The notes under the pieces were generated by a model that was given only the letters and a program-made list of their open reading frames with translations, searched no databases and was not told where the DNA came from. 64,000 bases of DNA, from assembly GCF_027625935.1 (NCBI RefSeq), contig NZ_CP115300.1, positions 372,001 to 436,000 on the forward strand, written 5' to 3'. This document shows positions 26,939 to 36,307 of the stretch, piece by piece. Source of the DNA: Streptomyces camelliae. GTDB lineage: Bacteria > Actinomycetota > Actinomycetes > Streptomycetales > Streptomycetaceae. Each line of letters opens with the position of its first letter. The first letter of the stretch is position 1. The translations under genes and the position numbers were made by a program.

Positions 26939-27919
26939 GTGAACCCAGACTGCAGCACTCTTCAGACATCGCGGCGCGGTTTGCTCCTCACGGGCAGCGC
27001 ACTGGCCTCCACTCTGACCGAGGCTCCCGCGGCACAGGCCCTGACCCGCGCGCGGGACACCCGCGGTGCAGTCCCCGAGGAGCCGCATTACCCCCTCGTG
27101 ACGAGCCCGGCAGACTGGCACCCCGTGGCCAGGGAACTGGACGGAGCCGGGCAGTTGGGCGCGGACGGTATCGTCTACCGCGCCACGTTTCCCCGCTCCG
27201 ACCTGAACCTGTCCTCGTACGGCGTCAGCGGTCTGATGCAGGCGTCGTACGCGGCGTTCGCCCGCTACCCCGACGGCCGCACGATGCTCATGGGCGACGT
27301 AGTCGCAACCGAGGCCGAGCTGCAGCGAGTCACCGACGCCGTCCAGGCGCACGGCCTGGAACAGTGCGCGATCCACAAACATCTGCTCACCCACCGTCCC
27401 ACCCTGTGGTGGACGCATGTCCGGGGAGTCTCCACCGATCCGGCGGCCCTGGCCTCCGCCATGCGAGCCTGCCTGGACGCCACCGCCACGCCCGCACCCC
27501 AGGCCCCCGACAGGACCCCTCCGGCCGGCCTCGACACCGCGGCGATCGACGCCGCGCTCAATGCGAAGGGCGTGAGCGAGGACGGCTACCGCTTCTCCTT
27601 CGCCCGCAAGGAGACCATCAGCGACGACAACTGCGTGGTGCCGCCTGCCATGGGGGTGACGACCTCCTTCACCTTCCGCTCCCTGGGGAACGGCCATGCC
27701 GCGGTGAGCGGGGACTTCGTCATGATCGCAGGCGAGGTCCAGGGGGTCATCAAGGCTCTGCGGCACGGCGGCATCAGCGTCGTCGAGCTGCACAATCACT
27801 CTCTGAGCGACAACCCCCGGCTCTTTTACCTCCACCTCTGGGCCGTCGACGATGCCGTATCCCTGGCGCGAACCCTTCGGACAGCCGCCGCGGCCACCAA
27901 TCTCGCCGCCAATGCCTGA
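26939..27919 (+). CDS. Exported DUF1259 (LppY/LpqO-like) protein
   Basis: The 326-residue protein has a Tat-like signal (TSRRGLLLTGSALAS, cleavage near residue 34) followed by two copies of the DUF1259 domain. The halves match each other: GRTMLMGDVVATEAELQRV with HKHLLTHRPTLWWTHV, and GHAAVSGDFVMIAGEVQGV with LHNHSLSDNPRLFYLHLWAV. The family occurs in mycobacteria as lipoproteins and in soil bacteria; its activity is not known to me. No lipobox Cys is obvious. The GTG start at 26939 is followed by the expected signal sequence. Confidence 0.82.
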   Translation: MNPDCSTLQTSRRGLLLTGSALASTLTEAPAAQALTRARDTRGAVPEEPHYPLVTSPADWHPVARELDGAGQLGADGIVYRATFPRSDLNLSSYGVSGLMQASYAAFARYPDGRTMLMGDVVATEAELQRVTDAVQAHGLEQCAIHKHLLTHRPTLWWTHVRGVSTDPAALASAMRACLDATATPAPQAPDRTPPAGLDTAAIDAALNAKGVSEDGYRFSFARKETISDDNCVVPPAMGVTTSFTFRSLGNGHAAVSGDFVMIAGEVQGVIKALRHGGISVVELHNHSLSDNPRLFYLHLWAVDDAVSLARTLRTAAAATNLAANA

Positions 27920-27954
27920 CAGGCATCGTGGCGCCGAGGCGGCACGGGCCGAGC

Positions 27955-28245
27955 ACGAGGCCATCACAGCCGGGACCGGCATGCCGATCCATCTCCGCAC
28001 TTCAGCCAGGCCGACCGCCATCTCCCACGAGCTCCGGCCTCGATCTGGGCGAGTTGGGAGGCGAGGCTCTTTTCGAACGCGGCGCGGCGGTCTGCGCCGA
28101 GGGGGCGGACGTCGCGGGCGAAGTGGGCCAGGGCTGGGAAACGTTCGAGTCGGCGCCCAGTAGCGCGCCGGGATCTCCTCGTCGGTCAGGCCGGACGCCC
28201 GCAGCAGTTCGGTTTCGTTGCGGAAGTGCGGTAGGAGCTTGATGA
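27955..28245 (-). pseudogene. Frameshifted 3' remnant of an unidentified gene
   Basis: The minus strand reads LPHFRNETELLRASGLTDEE and IPARYWAPTRTFP, and then in another frame LAHFARDVRPLGADRRAAFE with KSLASQLAQIEAGAR. Codon use is typical of the region. The N-terminus is missing and one frameshift lies near 28135. The family was not recognised; a methyltransferase C-terminus is one possibility. Confidence 0.45.
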
Positions 28246-29059
28246 ATCAGTCCCGAGGCTGCGGCGAGCTTGCGCACACCGAACAATCGGCGTCGCTCGT
28301 GCGCAGCAAATCAGCCGCCGCATTCAGGATCTCCTACTGGGTCTCTGACCGGGCAGGACCCAACGGACCCGCACAGCCACTACGCCCGGGCCGAAATGGC
28401 CGACGCAACACGGCACATGAAGATGACCAGGATGATGGCGAAGGTGGTGAGGTCCTAGAAGACAGCTTTGCCGAGAACCGGACTCGCCGCAGCCCTGGCC
28501 GTACCCGCTTTCTTCCGCCCGCACATCCACACCACCTGCGGCCTCGACGCCACCCGAGCCCGGCACGGAGCACGGCGCAGCCCTCAGCTGGAGCGGTTAC
28601 GGCAGCGCTCGGGCACGAAAGCCGTCATCTACCTCACCGACCTCGGCGTGATCATACGTGGATCGAAGTGCTCGCCCTGTGGCCCTGCCGACCGCCAACT
28701 GTGGGATCACTCGTCAGGCAAACACAGAGCTGACTTGACGCAGCACTCGGCACTGATCCGGCCCCGGCACGACGACAGTCGTGTGATGAACGCGGCGCCT
28801 GTTTCCGTCCAGACCACGTCCTGGGAAAGTAACGAACTGTTCCACGATTCCCGTCGGCCTCATCAGGGCACCGCGAACGGTCGCCCGTTGCACCCATCGC
28901 CCACATCGATCGCCGACTCTGACGAGACGACTCCCTTCGGCGTACGCCAGCTCCATCACGTATCGAACCCGATAGATCACGGTGCGCGATGAACAACCGT
29001 CGAGGACAAGGTGGGAGGCACCCTGGAGGAGGAGGTATGACGGCGGGAGAGGAGGCGTG
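28246..29059. other. Intergenic stretch without a supported gene
   Basis: Several short frames are open on both strands, none with a plausible start plus recognisable motifs. The AT-richer part at about 28780-28990 precedes the DUF504-2H gene and probably carries its promoter. Confidence 0.4.
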
Positions 29060-29974
29060 ATGCGAACCAGCGACGAGATCTATCACCGGGTCCGCTGGGA
29101 TCCGCGGTTCGACCCGGCCCGGTTCGTGCTGGGGATCAGCCAGCGCGGGGATGCCGTCAAACGCGTCTCACTGCCTTCCTTCGTGCCCGGAGGCGACATC
29201 CCGTGGCACAGGGTCGTGTTCATCGAGGCGGACGGCGAGGTGGTCTGGGACCGGGCCACGGGTGTGGACCGCATCGACGCATCGAAAGCCGGCCGGGTAC
29301 GGGACCCGCAAGCCGACCTGAGCTTCGACACTGACTCCGGCAGGGGCAAACCCGTCGGCGACCTCAACGTGTCCCCGACGGCCCGCACGGCGGTGGCCTG
29401 GATCCCGCCCGCGGAGCTGTGGCCGCCCGTCCAGGACATCCGCTGGGATTACGATCCACAGATCCACCGCTGGCCACCGCACGTCAATGTGCTCTTCGGA
29501 TTCGTGCCGGAGTCCGACTTCGAGCGGGCCGCCCTGCTGCTCACCGCGGCGACGACCGAGACGCCGGTATTCACCGCCCGGCTGGACGGGGTGCGCACCT
29601 TCCGGCACAGGGCGTACTCCACCGTGTGGCTCGACCCGGCGGCAGCCGGTGAGGCGCCGTGGGTGGACCTGCACCGCCTACTGCAGCAGCGGTTCCCGCG
29701 TTGTCGTGGGCCCGCCAAGAACTTCACCCCACATCTCTCCCTGGGCCGGACCCGGGATCCGCAGCGGGTCAGCGCCGACTGCGCCGCCCGGCTCGACACC
29801 ATGACGGCGACAGTCTGGGAGCTCGTCCTGCTCTCACGCAGGGGCCAGGGTCCGATGCGCCCACGTGCCACCGTCGCCCTGCGCACGGGCGAGGTCCGCT
29901 GGCTGCCCGAACCCGGCCCAGAAGCGCCGGGCCCGGAGGACACGGCATGGCTCTCCGAGATCACCGACAGGTGA
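29060..29974 (+). CDS. DUF504 and 2H-phosphoesterase fusion, probable RNA-processing enzyme
   Basis: From ATG 29060 (preceded by GGAGGCGTG) the protein has 304 residues. Residues about 1-70 are a DUF504/MJ1316-like domain (RTSDEIYHRVRWDPRFDPAR, LGISQRG, IPWHRVVFIEADGEVVWDR). Residues about 130-280 are a 2H phosphoesterase (2'-5' RNA ligase-like) domain with both catalytic HxS/T-type motifs, HVNVLFGF and HLSLGR. The linker carries a second copy-like basic stretch. DUF504 is associated with RNA repair or modification, and 2H enzymes cleave or make 2',5' or cyclic phosphodiesters, so a joint role in RNA end processing is likely. The first 2H motif has Asn instead of the usual Ser or Thr. Confidence 0.82.
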   Translation: MRTSDEIYHRVRWDPRFDPARFVLGISQRGDAVKRVSLPSFVPGGDIPWHRVVFIEADGEVVWDRATGVDRIDASKAGRVRDPQADLSFDTDSGRGKPVGDLNVSPTARTAVAWIPPAELWPPVQDIRWDYDPQIHRWPPHVNVLFGFVPESDFERAALLLTAATTETPVFTARLDGVRTFRHRAYSTVWLDPAAAGEAPWVDLHRLLQQRFPRCRGPAKNFTPHLSLGRTRDPQRVSADCAARLDTMTATVWELVLLSRRGQGPMRPRATVALRTGEVRWLPEPGPEAPGPEDTAWLSEITDR

Positions 29975-30261
29975 GGCCACAGCCAGGTGAGCCAGAGCGC
30001 CGCCGGCCGTGCCGACGAATGCCTCGTCGGCACCGGCTTGGTGATGGACGGCTGACCTGCGTCACGCATTCACCCCGTGGTTGGCCGTCGCCTTGCCGCC
30101 GAAGGTGCCCCGACCGTCGTCGGCGTGGGGTTGCCAACGGCCTCCTGGCCGGTCATCTCGCTCGCGAAGGCGGGGGAATCGACGACGGTTCCCCGACGAA
30201 CTCGCCGGCAGATCACGAAACCGCACCGGAGGTGCCTGGCGCCGCACAAAACCCCAGGTCA

Positions 30262-30905
30262 CTGGCCTGGTGTCTTTCCTTGCCGAGATCAACAGCCGAC
30301 GATGGCGCCACACTCGTACCTACTTCCTCACCGGACGCAGCCCCGCCTCCCAGGCCCGCACTCTGCACCTCACGCCCGCGGGCGAGCTGATCGTTGCTCC
30401 CTCCGACGCGCGTGCACACGACCACCTCCGGCACTACGTCGCCGCCGTCAAAGCGATGCTCGGCTGGTCTTCGGCAACGGGGAGCTGGTCTCCACAGTGG
30501 CCGACCGACTGGCCTGCGGACTGGCTCCGCTCCAGGCCCTCGACGGGCTGGACTACGAACCGGACCCGCCGATCTTCACTCCCCGCCTCACGTGATCGCG
30601 GACAACCACAAGGGCGGGCCAGGCTTGGTTCGGTGCCGCGCGACGCAGCACCGCGAACCGCACCGCGAACGGCTCACCCTGCACGTCAGCGATCTGACGC
30701 CCGGCGAGGGAGTGCTGATGCCGACCTACTGCTCCGACGGACAGGAGATCGCCACCAGCGCCCCCTTCACGGAGATCCGCACCACCGCTCAGCCCCGCGG
30801 CGACCTCCTCAACGCGCTGTGGTCGGCATTGCCACCTCAACTCCGTGTTGCCGCCGCCCTCTTCGCACCCGGCGACTTGCTGAGTGCCGACATCCGACAG
30901 ACCTC
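30262..30905 (+). pseudogene. IMP cyclohydrolase-like gene, frameshifted
   Basis: Three plus-strand frames join to give RTYFLTGRSPASQARTLHLT, then LVFGNGELVSTVADRLACGL and ALDGLDYEPDPPIFTPRLT, then RLTLHVSDLTPGEGVLMPTY and ALPPQLRVAAALFAPGD. This order recalls IMP cyclohydrolase-like (PurO-type, PF07826) proteins of Streptomyces of about 225 residues. At least two frameshifts prevent translation. The 287 bases before it hold no supported gene. Confidence 0.55.
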
Positions 30906-31039
30906 ACCCACTCGCATCTGGTCTTCCTCCGGTGTTGAGTCCAGGGGCTCTGCACCGGAGAAGCCAGTCAGCAGGATCAGGTCATGAACAGACGCAGGGC
31001 AGCAGGCCAGAGGCTGGGGAATTACGCCGGCGTCGGCAG

Positions 31040-31290
31040 CAGGCATCCGGCTCCAGGTGATCACTACCGCGTCCAACGTCAACGACGTGACCCAGAACCT
31101 TGTGCTGATGGACGGCATCCCACCGGTCGCCGGCCGCATGAGACGTCCCCGCACGCGCCCTTCAGGGTGCCAAACGCCGACTCGCCAGCCTTTGCGATGA
31201 TGAGGTCGCCTGCCCCGTGTCCGGGACCGCCGGCCTCGCAGCATCCGGGACATGGTGATGGTCAGCGAGCCGCCCGCCGAAGCCGCCGAC
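31040..31290 (+). mobile_element. IS5-family transposase fragment
   Basis: The plus strand encodes GIRLQVITTASNVNDVTQNL followed by VLMDGIPPVAGRMRRPR, matching the central region of IS5-group transposases (ITTAANVNDVTQ...DGIPPVAGRPGRPRRRP). Stop codons follow directly. It lies between the purine-enzyme pseudogene and the VWA gene. Confidence 0.65.
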
Positions 31291-31400
31291 CGCGCTGCTC
31301 CTGGGCAACCCTCCGGCGGCACGATGACCAAGAGTGATTGTCAGTGGTGCGTGAGACGGTAGGAGCATCGATCGACCCGAACTTGGGGGGGGAGCTCGTC

Positions 31401-32441
31401 ATGTCCGGAAGCCAGAACTACATCAATCACGTTGCCCTTGTGCTGGATGCCAGTTCGTCCATGTCGCATCTGAGCCGTAAGGTCGTCGAGGTCGCCGACC
31501 AGCAGATCGCATATCTTGCCCGCCGATCCAGGGAACTGGACCAGGAAACCCGCGTCACGGTGTACGTCTTCTCCGACAGGGTGGAGTGCGTCATTTACGA
31601 CAAGGACGTGCTGCGCATGCCGTCGCTGAAGCAGCTGTATCGGGTCGGTGGAATGACGGCTCTGCTGGCAGCCGCGCTGAAGTCGCAGCGGGAGCTGGCG
31701 CAGACGGCTCAACTGTACGGCGACCACAGCTTCCTGACGTTCGTACTCACCGACGGGCAGGAGAACGCAAGCCATCGCTGCCCGGATGCCCCTTCCGGGG
31801 ATCCGCGTGAACTGGTCGAGGCCGTCGCCGGGATGATCGAGGCACAGGAAGACAACTGGACGCTGGCCGTCCTTGTGCCGGACCAGATGGGCAAGCGCGA
31901 AGCCATGCAGTGCGGCTTCCCGAAGGACAACATCGCCATCTGGGACGCCACGAGTACCCAGGGTCTGGAGGAGGCCGGGCAGGTTATCCAGCAGGCCACC
32001 GAGAAATTCATGGTGGGTCGCACCCGGGGCATCCGGGGATCGCGGGCGGTGTTCTCCACGGGTGCCGAGGCGGTCAACAAGGACACCATCAAGGCGGCCG
32101 GCCTCACCCCGGTGAATCCGTCACGGTACGAGCTGATCCCGGTGACTCGTGACGCGGCGATCCGGGACTGGGTCACCGAATGCGGACACACCTACCGTAC
32201 TGGCGGTGCTTTCTATCAGCTGAGCAAGTCCGAGAAGATCCAGTCGCGGAAACAGATAGCGGTGCTGGAGAAGAAGACGGACCGGGTGTACACCGGGCCC
32301 GAGGCCCGAGCCCTGCTCGGCCTGCCGGACGTGGAAGTTCGCGTCAAGCCGGACCACAACGACGACTTCACGATCTTCGTGCAGAGCACCAGCGTGAACC
32401 GGAAGCTCGTGCCGAACACGCGGATACTTCTTATGCTCTGA
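31401..32441 (+). CDS. VWA-domain protein
   Basis: From ATG 31401 the protein has 346 residues. The N-terminal von Willebrand A domain (about 10-210) has an intact MIDAS: DASSSMS, the Thr in GGMTALLAA and the Asp in VLTDGQENAS. The C-terminal part (about 230-346) has a conserved-looking GLTPVNPSRYELIPV segment and ends with a compact domain (FTIFVQSTSVNRKLVPNTRI). No signal peptide or membrane segment, so it should be cytoplasmic. Similar VWA proteins occur in phages and actinomycetes, often as assembly or scaffolding factors. The start follows GGGGGGAGC. Confidence 0.8.
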   Translation: MSGSQNYINHVALVLDASSSMSHLSRKVVEVADQQIAYLARRSRELDQETRVTVYVFSDRVECVIYDKDVLRMPSLKQLYRVGGMTALLAAALKSQRELAQTAQLYGDHSFLTFVLTDGQENASHRCPDAPSGDPRELVEAVAGMIEAQEDNWTLAVLVPDQMGKREAMQCGFPKDNIAIWDATSTQGLEEAGQVIQQATEKFMVGRTRGIRGSRAVFSTGAEAVNKDTIKAAGLTPVNPSRYELIPVTRDAAIRDWVTECGHTYRTGGAFYQLSKSEKIQSRKQIAVLEKKTDRVYTGPEARALLGLPDVEVRVKPDHNDDFTIFVQSTSVNRKLVPNTRILLML

Positions 32442-33176
32442 CGCCTTGTCAACTCTCTGTTCACGAAGCCTCGTCGGTCCGGCGCTCCGTCGGCGAAAGA
32501 GTCGGCGGCTGTGGGCGCGCGTGCGGCACAAGCGTACGTGTTACTGAGGCCGCCGCCTCCACACCGATCGCCCCAGCGCTGCCCGCATCTCCGACCAAAC
32601 CCACACCGCCACCCCCTGACCGGCCGTGCCCCAGCCCCGTAAAGCCGCTACCTGACAGCTGCGGGCGCCGCCAGCCCAAAACTGCAACTGCGCAGCCCAT
32701 CGAGAGCCCCGTGGCAACGCACTGACCTCAAGCCGATGGGACACCCGAGCACCCTACGTGGGTACTGGGCCAACGTTGCCTGATGCGGCGCTAGTGGCTC
32801 TGGGCCCGTGGAGGACGGCGTCCGGCCCGAGATGGCCATCACATCACCAGATCGCCCGCGGAGTGCCAGGCCGTTCTGCGCCGGGTATTGGTGCACATGG
32901 CGCGGCCCTTCGGCTACGTACGGACGGAGGAAGAAATGCAATCGCCTGGTCGCAACCATCATCCGCTGGCTTGTCAGCGACGACTGGTGCCGCATCAGCC
33001 AGCGTTCGCCCCGGTGTTCCTCGTCCCTCGCGCCATTTTGTGAGCCGGTGGACGTGCGGCCGTTTCAGTGAGCTGGAGGAGAGCTCAGACAGCTTTGGCC
33101 AAGAGCCGGATCCCTTATGTATCCCGTTCAGGAAAGACGCTGGATCGTAGGACGCATCCCGCCTTACGGTGGCGCC
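32442..33176. other. Intergenic stretch, no gene supported
   Basis: Pro- and Arg-rich frames only. A plus-strand frame at 32808-33071 (87 codons, with RKKCNRLVATIIRWLVSDDW) was considered, but no homologue or ribosome-binding site was recognised. Confidence 0.4.
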
Positions 33177-33530
33177 ATGAGCGATCACTCGGAAGCGCCT
33201 GTCGCGCCCGTCGAAGCCTACGAACCCCCCTACTACGTGGCTGTCTTCACTACGGTGCGAACCCAGGACCAGAGCGGCTACAGCGAGACCAATGCACGCA
33301 TGGAAGACCTGGTGAAGGACGTCCCCGGATTCCTGGGGATGGACCACGCGCAGACTCCTGGCGGGCTGGGCATCACCGTCGGGTACTTCCGCGACGCCGA
33401 CGCCCTCACGGAATGGCGGAGCAACGCCGAGCACCGCGCAGCGCAAAAGCGCGGGCAAGCCGAGTGGTACCAGAGCTACACACTGCATGTGGCGAAGGTG
33501 GAACGGAGCCACGGGTTCAGGCGAGCGTAG
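33177..33530 (+). CDS. ABM-domain (antibiotic biosynthesis monooxygenase-like) protein
   Basis: The 117-residue protein from ATG 33177 has a single dimeric alpha/beta-barrel ABM domain: YYVAVFTTVRTQ, VKDVPGFLGMDHAQTPGG, GITVGYFRDADALTEWRSNA and EHRAAQKRGQAEWYQSYTLH. The EHRxAQ...W..Y pattern is typical of small haem-degrading or quinone monooxygenase-like members. It is probably cytoplasmic. The sequence before the start has only a weak ribosome-binding site. Confidence 0.82.
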   Translation: MSDHSEAPVAPVEAYEPPYYVAVFTTVRTQDQSGYSETNARMEDLVKDVPGFLGMDHAQTPGGLGITVGYFRDADALTEWRSNAEHRAAQKRGQAEWYQSYTLHVAKVERSHGFRRA

Positions 33531-33694
33531 GTCCCTCAGCGACCGTTCCGCCACAAAGCTCGCATCGAACGGGTCAGCCTGCCCCTCGCGAGCCCGATCT
33601 GGCTGGCGCCGCGTCAGAGAACCTTCGTTCTGCCATGACATGACGCACCGTTCGGATCCTGGTCCGGCAAGCGCCGTCCCGCGAGGCTGTCCGG

Positions 33695-33905
33695 GTGGCA
33701 GAACGAGTACGCGTCCGCGAGATCGATGACGACGAGGGCAAACGCCTGCTGCGGATCGTCCGCAGGGGCACCGGCTGGGTGGTGACCTGGCGGCAGGCCC
33801 AGATAGTGCTGCTGTACGCCCAGGGCATGACGGTGGCGAAGATCGACGAAGTGACGTTCACCAGCGCGGACCGGGTCCGGGCCGTGATCCACAACTTCAC
33901 CACCG
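33695..33905 (+). mobile_element. IS630-family transposase N-terminal fragment
   Basis: GTG 33695 opens VAERVRVREIDDDEGKRLLR, then VVTWRQAQIVLLYAQGMTVA and KIDEVTFTSADRVRAVIHNF, the helix-turn-helix N-terminus of IS630-type transposases. Similarity ends at about 33905; the DDE domain is missing. Confidence 0.7.
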
Positions 33906-34096
33906 ACAGGGAGCTCGTCGATCCGGTCGCGTGCTGTTCGGCAGCGCCTAATGCTGGCCCCTCCCCCACTGGCCGACGTCCGCATCGCGGCGATCGACGC
34001 GGACGGGTCCCCGGTGCCAGGAATCATGTGGCGTTCCCTGACCACGGCCAACGCCCGGCGCCTGTTCCCGGAGACAGGGCCGTGAACGGGCTCGCG

Positions 34097-34966
34097 TCAG
34101 GCGACGCCGTGGAGACCTTCCGTCGCCGTGCCCGTCTTCGAGGTGAGGACGCGCAGCGCCTCGTAGGTGCGGCTGCCGGGCTCCGCGGTCCACACGACGA
34201 GCTGTTGTTCGGGATCCTCGGCGCAGGTGAAGGTGGACCGCTCCAGAGTCAGGTCGCCTACCACGGGGTGACGGAGCAGCCTGGTACCGCCGGCTCGCGC
34301 GGCGACATCGTGCGAGGTCCACCACAGCCGGAACTGTGGATCCAGCGCGGAGAGTTCTTCGACGAGCGCCGTCAGGAGGGGGTCGTGAGGGTTGCGCCTG
34401 CTGTCCATGCGCAGGTGCGACAGGGCCATTCGGGCCATGTCCTCCCAGTCCCTGTAGAGCACGCGGATAGCGGGGTCGGTGAACACCAGGCGTACATAGT
34501 TGCGCTCCTGCTCAGGGATGCGCCCGAAGTCCATCACCAGGGCGGCGGCCATGGCGTTCCATGCCAGAAGATCGGTGTTGCGCCCGATGACGAACCCCGC
34601 TGTCAGGGTGAGGTCGTCCAGCAGGTGCTGCAGTCTCGGCTGTACCACCTGCCGGTCGCTCCGGCCGACCGTGGGCACAGCGGTCTTTCCGGCGAGGGTC
34701 AGCAGATAGTCACGCTGATCATCGTCGAGGCGGAGCACCTGGACGAGAGCGTCGAGGACGGCTACGGAAGCGGGGATGCGGCCCTGCTCCAGCCGTGTGT
34801 AGTAGTCGGTGCTGATCGAGGCCAGCCGGGCGACTTCCTCACGGCGCAGACCGGGAACACGCCGTGACTCGCCGTTGTCGGGCAGGCCCGCCGCGCCGGG
34901 GCTCAGCTGGGCACGGCGCGCCTTGAGGAAGGCCCCCAGTGCGTCCAGGCTCGGGTCGCGGTGCAC
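34097..34966 (-). CDS. MmyB-like XRE-family transcriptional regulator
   Basis: From GTG 34966 the protein has 289 residues. Residues about 1-85 are an XRE helix-turn-helix (LGAFLKARRAQLSP, VPGLRREEVARLASIS, TDYYTRLEQGR). The C-terminal about 180 residues are an MmyB-like PAS-type ligand-binding domain (RNTDLLAWNAMAAALV, NYVRLVFTDPAIRVLYRDWE, HDVAARAGGTRLLRHPVVGD, LVVWTAEPGS). Such regulators in Streptomyces usually control an adjacent oxidoreductase or methylenomycin-type gene; here the neighbours are remnants, so the target is unclear. A GTG at 35002 would add 12 residues. Confidence 0.88.
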   Translation of the reverse strand: MHRDPSLDALGAFLKARRAQLSPGAAGLPDNGESRRVPGLRREEVARLASISTDYYTRLEQGRIPASVAVLDALVQVLRLDDDQRDYLLTLAGKTAVPTVGRSDRQVVQPRLQHLLDDLTLTAGFVIGRNTDLLAWNAMAAALVMDFGRIPEQERNYVRLVFTDPAIRVLYRDWEDMARMALSHLRMDSRRNPHDPLLTALVEELSALDPQFRLWWTSHDVAARAGGTRLLRHPVVGDLTLERSTFTCAEDPEQQLVVWTAEPGSRTYEALRVLTSKTGTATEGLHGVA

Positions 34967-35605
34967 ACCCACAGCTTGGCACGTGGCCGCGATCGTGCGC
35001 ACAGCAGGTCCGACAGCCGTATGGCGTTCACGAGTGGCGCGACTTCCACGCGGGCCCGCGGGTCACCATGGTGCATACAGCGCTCCAGTCCGTGACTCGG
35101 CCTGTCAGCTGGTGCGCCAAGCGCACTCTCCGATGGCCAGAAGCCGCTCCGGATATGTCCCTGGGCGTCGTCCCGGCCAGTCCGGTGGTCCGTATCGGGC
35201 ACAGCACGCTCCTCGCCGCTCCGCCTTGGACGGCCCCTGTGGCCGGTCGGCCCCTGTCCCCCGGCGAACGGCACCTCTGAAGTCTGCCGCATCGGCACCC
35301 GTCCCCTCGCCCGCTGTCGGGGCCAGACAGCCGCTGTCTCTGCGGCCCTGGCCATCACCTCACGACGAGCTCCGTCGGCGGCTGCTCTCGGCTGGGCAGG
35401 CACCCGACGACGCGGACGACCGTGAATCTGCATTTTCAGGCCGGTGCGTGCACTGCCTTCAGGGGCCCGGCAGCAGAGCGTTCGAACCTTCGGGTGCTGA
35501 AGTGTTCTTGCTCGCGCCGGCCCTGTCCCTGCTGCGTCTGTGATCCACCGAGCACCTCGTCGGCCCCGTGGAGCGGCAGTGTGTCGACGGTCGTGTGGGC
35601 CACGG
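34967..35605. other. Intergenic stretch, no gene supported
   Basis: Frames are Arg/Pro/Ser-rich without motifs on both strands. The left part should carry the promoter of the MmyB-like regulator, and the right part the terminator of the transglycosylase gene. Confidence 0.4.
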
Positions 35606-36130
35606 TCAGTAGGCGGAGTTGACGTTGTCGATGGAACCGTAGCGGTGGGCAGCGTAGTTGGCGGCCGCGGTGATGTTGGCCACCGGGTCGGTGACGCTGT
35701 GAGCGGTGCCGGAGACGTGGTAGGCGTTGAAGGTGGGGTCGATGACCTGGAGCAGGCCCTTGGAGGGGGTGCCCTTCTGAGCGTTGACGTCCCAGTTGTT
35801 CTGAGCGGTGGGGTTGCCGCCGGACTCGCGCATGATGTTGCGCTTGAGGCCCTCGTAGCTGCCGGGAATGCCCTTGGCCTTCATGATCTGCAGAGACTGC
35901 TTGATCCAGCCGTCGAGGTTGTCGGCGGTGCCGGTCTTCTGCTGGGAGGTGGCGCGGCTGTTGTTCCCGGCGACCGTGACCGCGGTGGGGGCGTGCGACT
36001 GCGTCGCTTCGGCGGCCTGCGCGTTCGTCGACATCAGAGTGAGGGCGGCGGCCGCGGCGCCGGTGGTGGCGATCGCGGTGAGGCCCAGGTTGCGCAGACG
36101 AGCGATGCGGGTGCGGGTGGTCATGGTCAT
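35606..36130 (-). CDS. Secreted SLT-type lytic transglycosylase
   Basis: From ATG 36130 the protein has 174 residues: signal peptide (residues about 1-40, MTMTTRTRIARLRNLGLTAI...NAQAAE), a short linker, and a lysozyme-like SLT domain with the catalytic Glu in NIMRESGGNPTAQNNWD, then GTPSKGLLQVIDPTFNAYHV and NYAAHRYGSIDNVNSAY. It cleaves peptidoglycan glycan strands outside the cell. Streptomyces has several such small enzymes, acting in spore and cell-wall remodelling. The mRNA leader of more than 150 bases is a candidate riboswitch (next entry). Confidence 0.9.
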   Translation of the reverse strand: MTMTTRTRIARLRNLGLTAIATTGAAAAALTLMSTNAQAAEATQSHAPTAVTVAGNNSRATSQQKTGTADNLDGWIKQSLQIMKAKGIPGSYEGLKRNIMRESGGNPTAQNNWDVNAQKGTPSKGLLQVIDPTFNAYHVSGTAHSVTDPVANITAAANYAAHRYGSIDNVNSAY

Positions 36131-36162
36131 ACGAAAGGAACCCTTCGGTGGGGGACAACATC

Positions 36163-36297
36163 GACGCCTACCGCTGCTCGCGGCGGCCTGGGGTGGAACC
36201 CCGCGCTGCGGGTGAGGGCGGGCGGACCTGGCGGGGATCCGCTCGGTCCGTCGCCTGGCTTCCCGGCAACGACAGACATAGTTAGCGGCGGACAGGT
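36163..36297 (-). promoter_or_regulatory. Candidate c-di-AMP (ydaO-type) riboswitch leader
   Basis: The leader of the transglycosylase mRNA contains pieces like the actinomycete ydaO/yuaA element: CCGCTAAC near the 5' side, GCCGGGAAGCCAGG, GCGGGGTTCCACCCC and near the 3' side GGTAGGCG. Known Streptomyces examples control resuscitation-promoting factor and other wall-hydrolase genes. The order and some loops differ from the consensus I remember, so this is tentative. Confidence 0.4.
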
Positions 36298-36307
36298 TGG
36301 GGCGCAA

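Noticed and set aside
25069..26958. 629-codon minus-strand frame opposite the hydrolase gene
   Set aside because: Mirrors the hydrolase codons for most of its length; the remaining part matches no family I know.
26125..28242. 705-codon plus-strand frame over the DUF1259 gene
   Set aside because: Composition is Arg/Pro/His-rich without motifs, and the DUF1259 domains lie in another frame.
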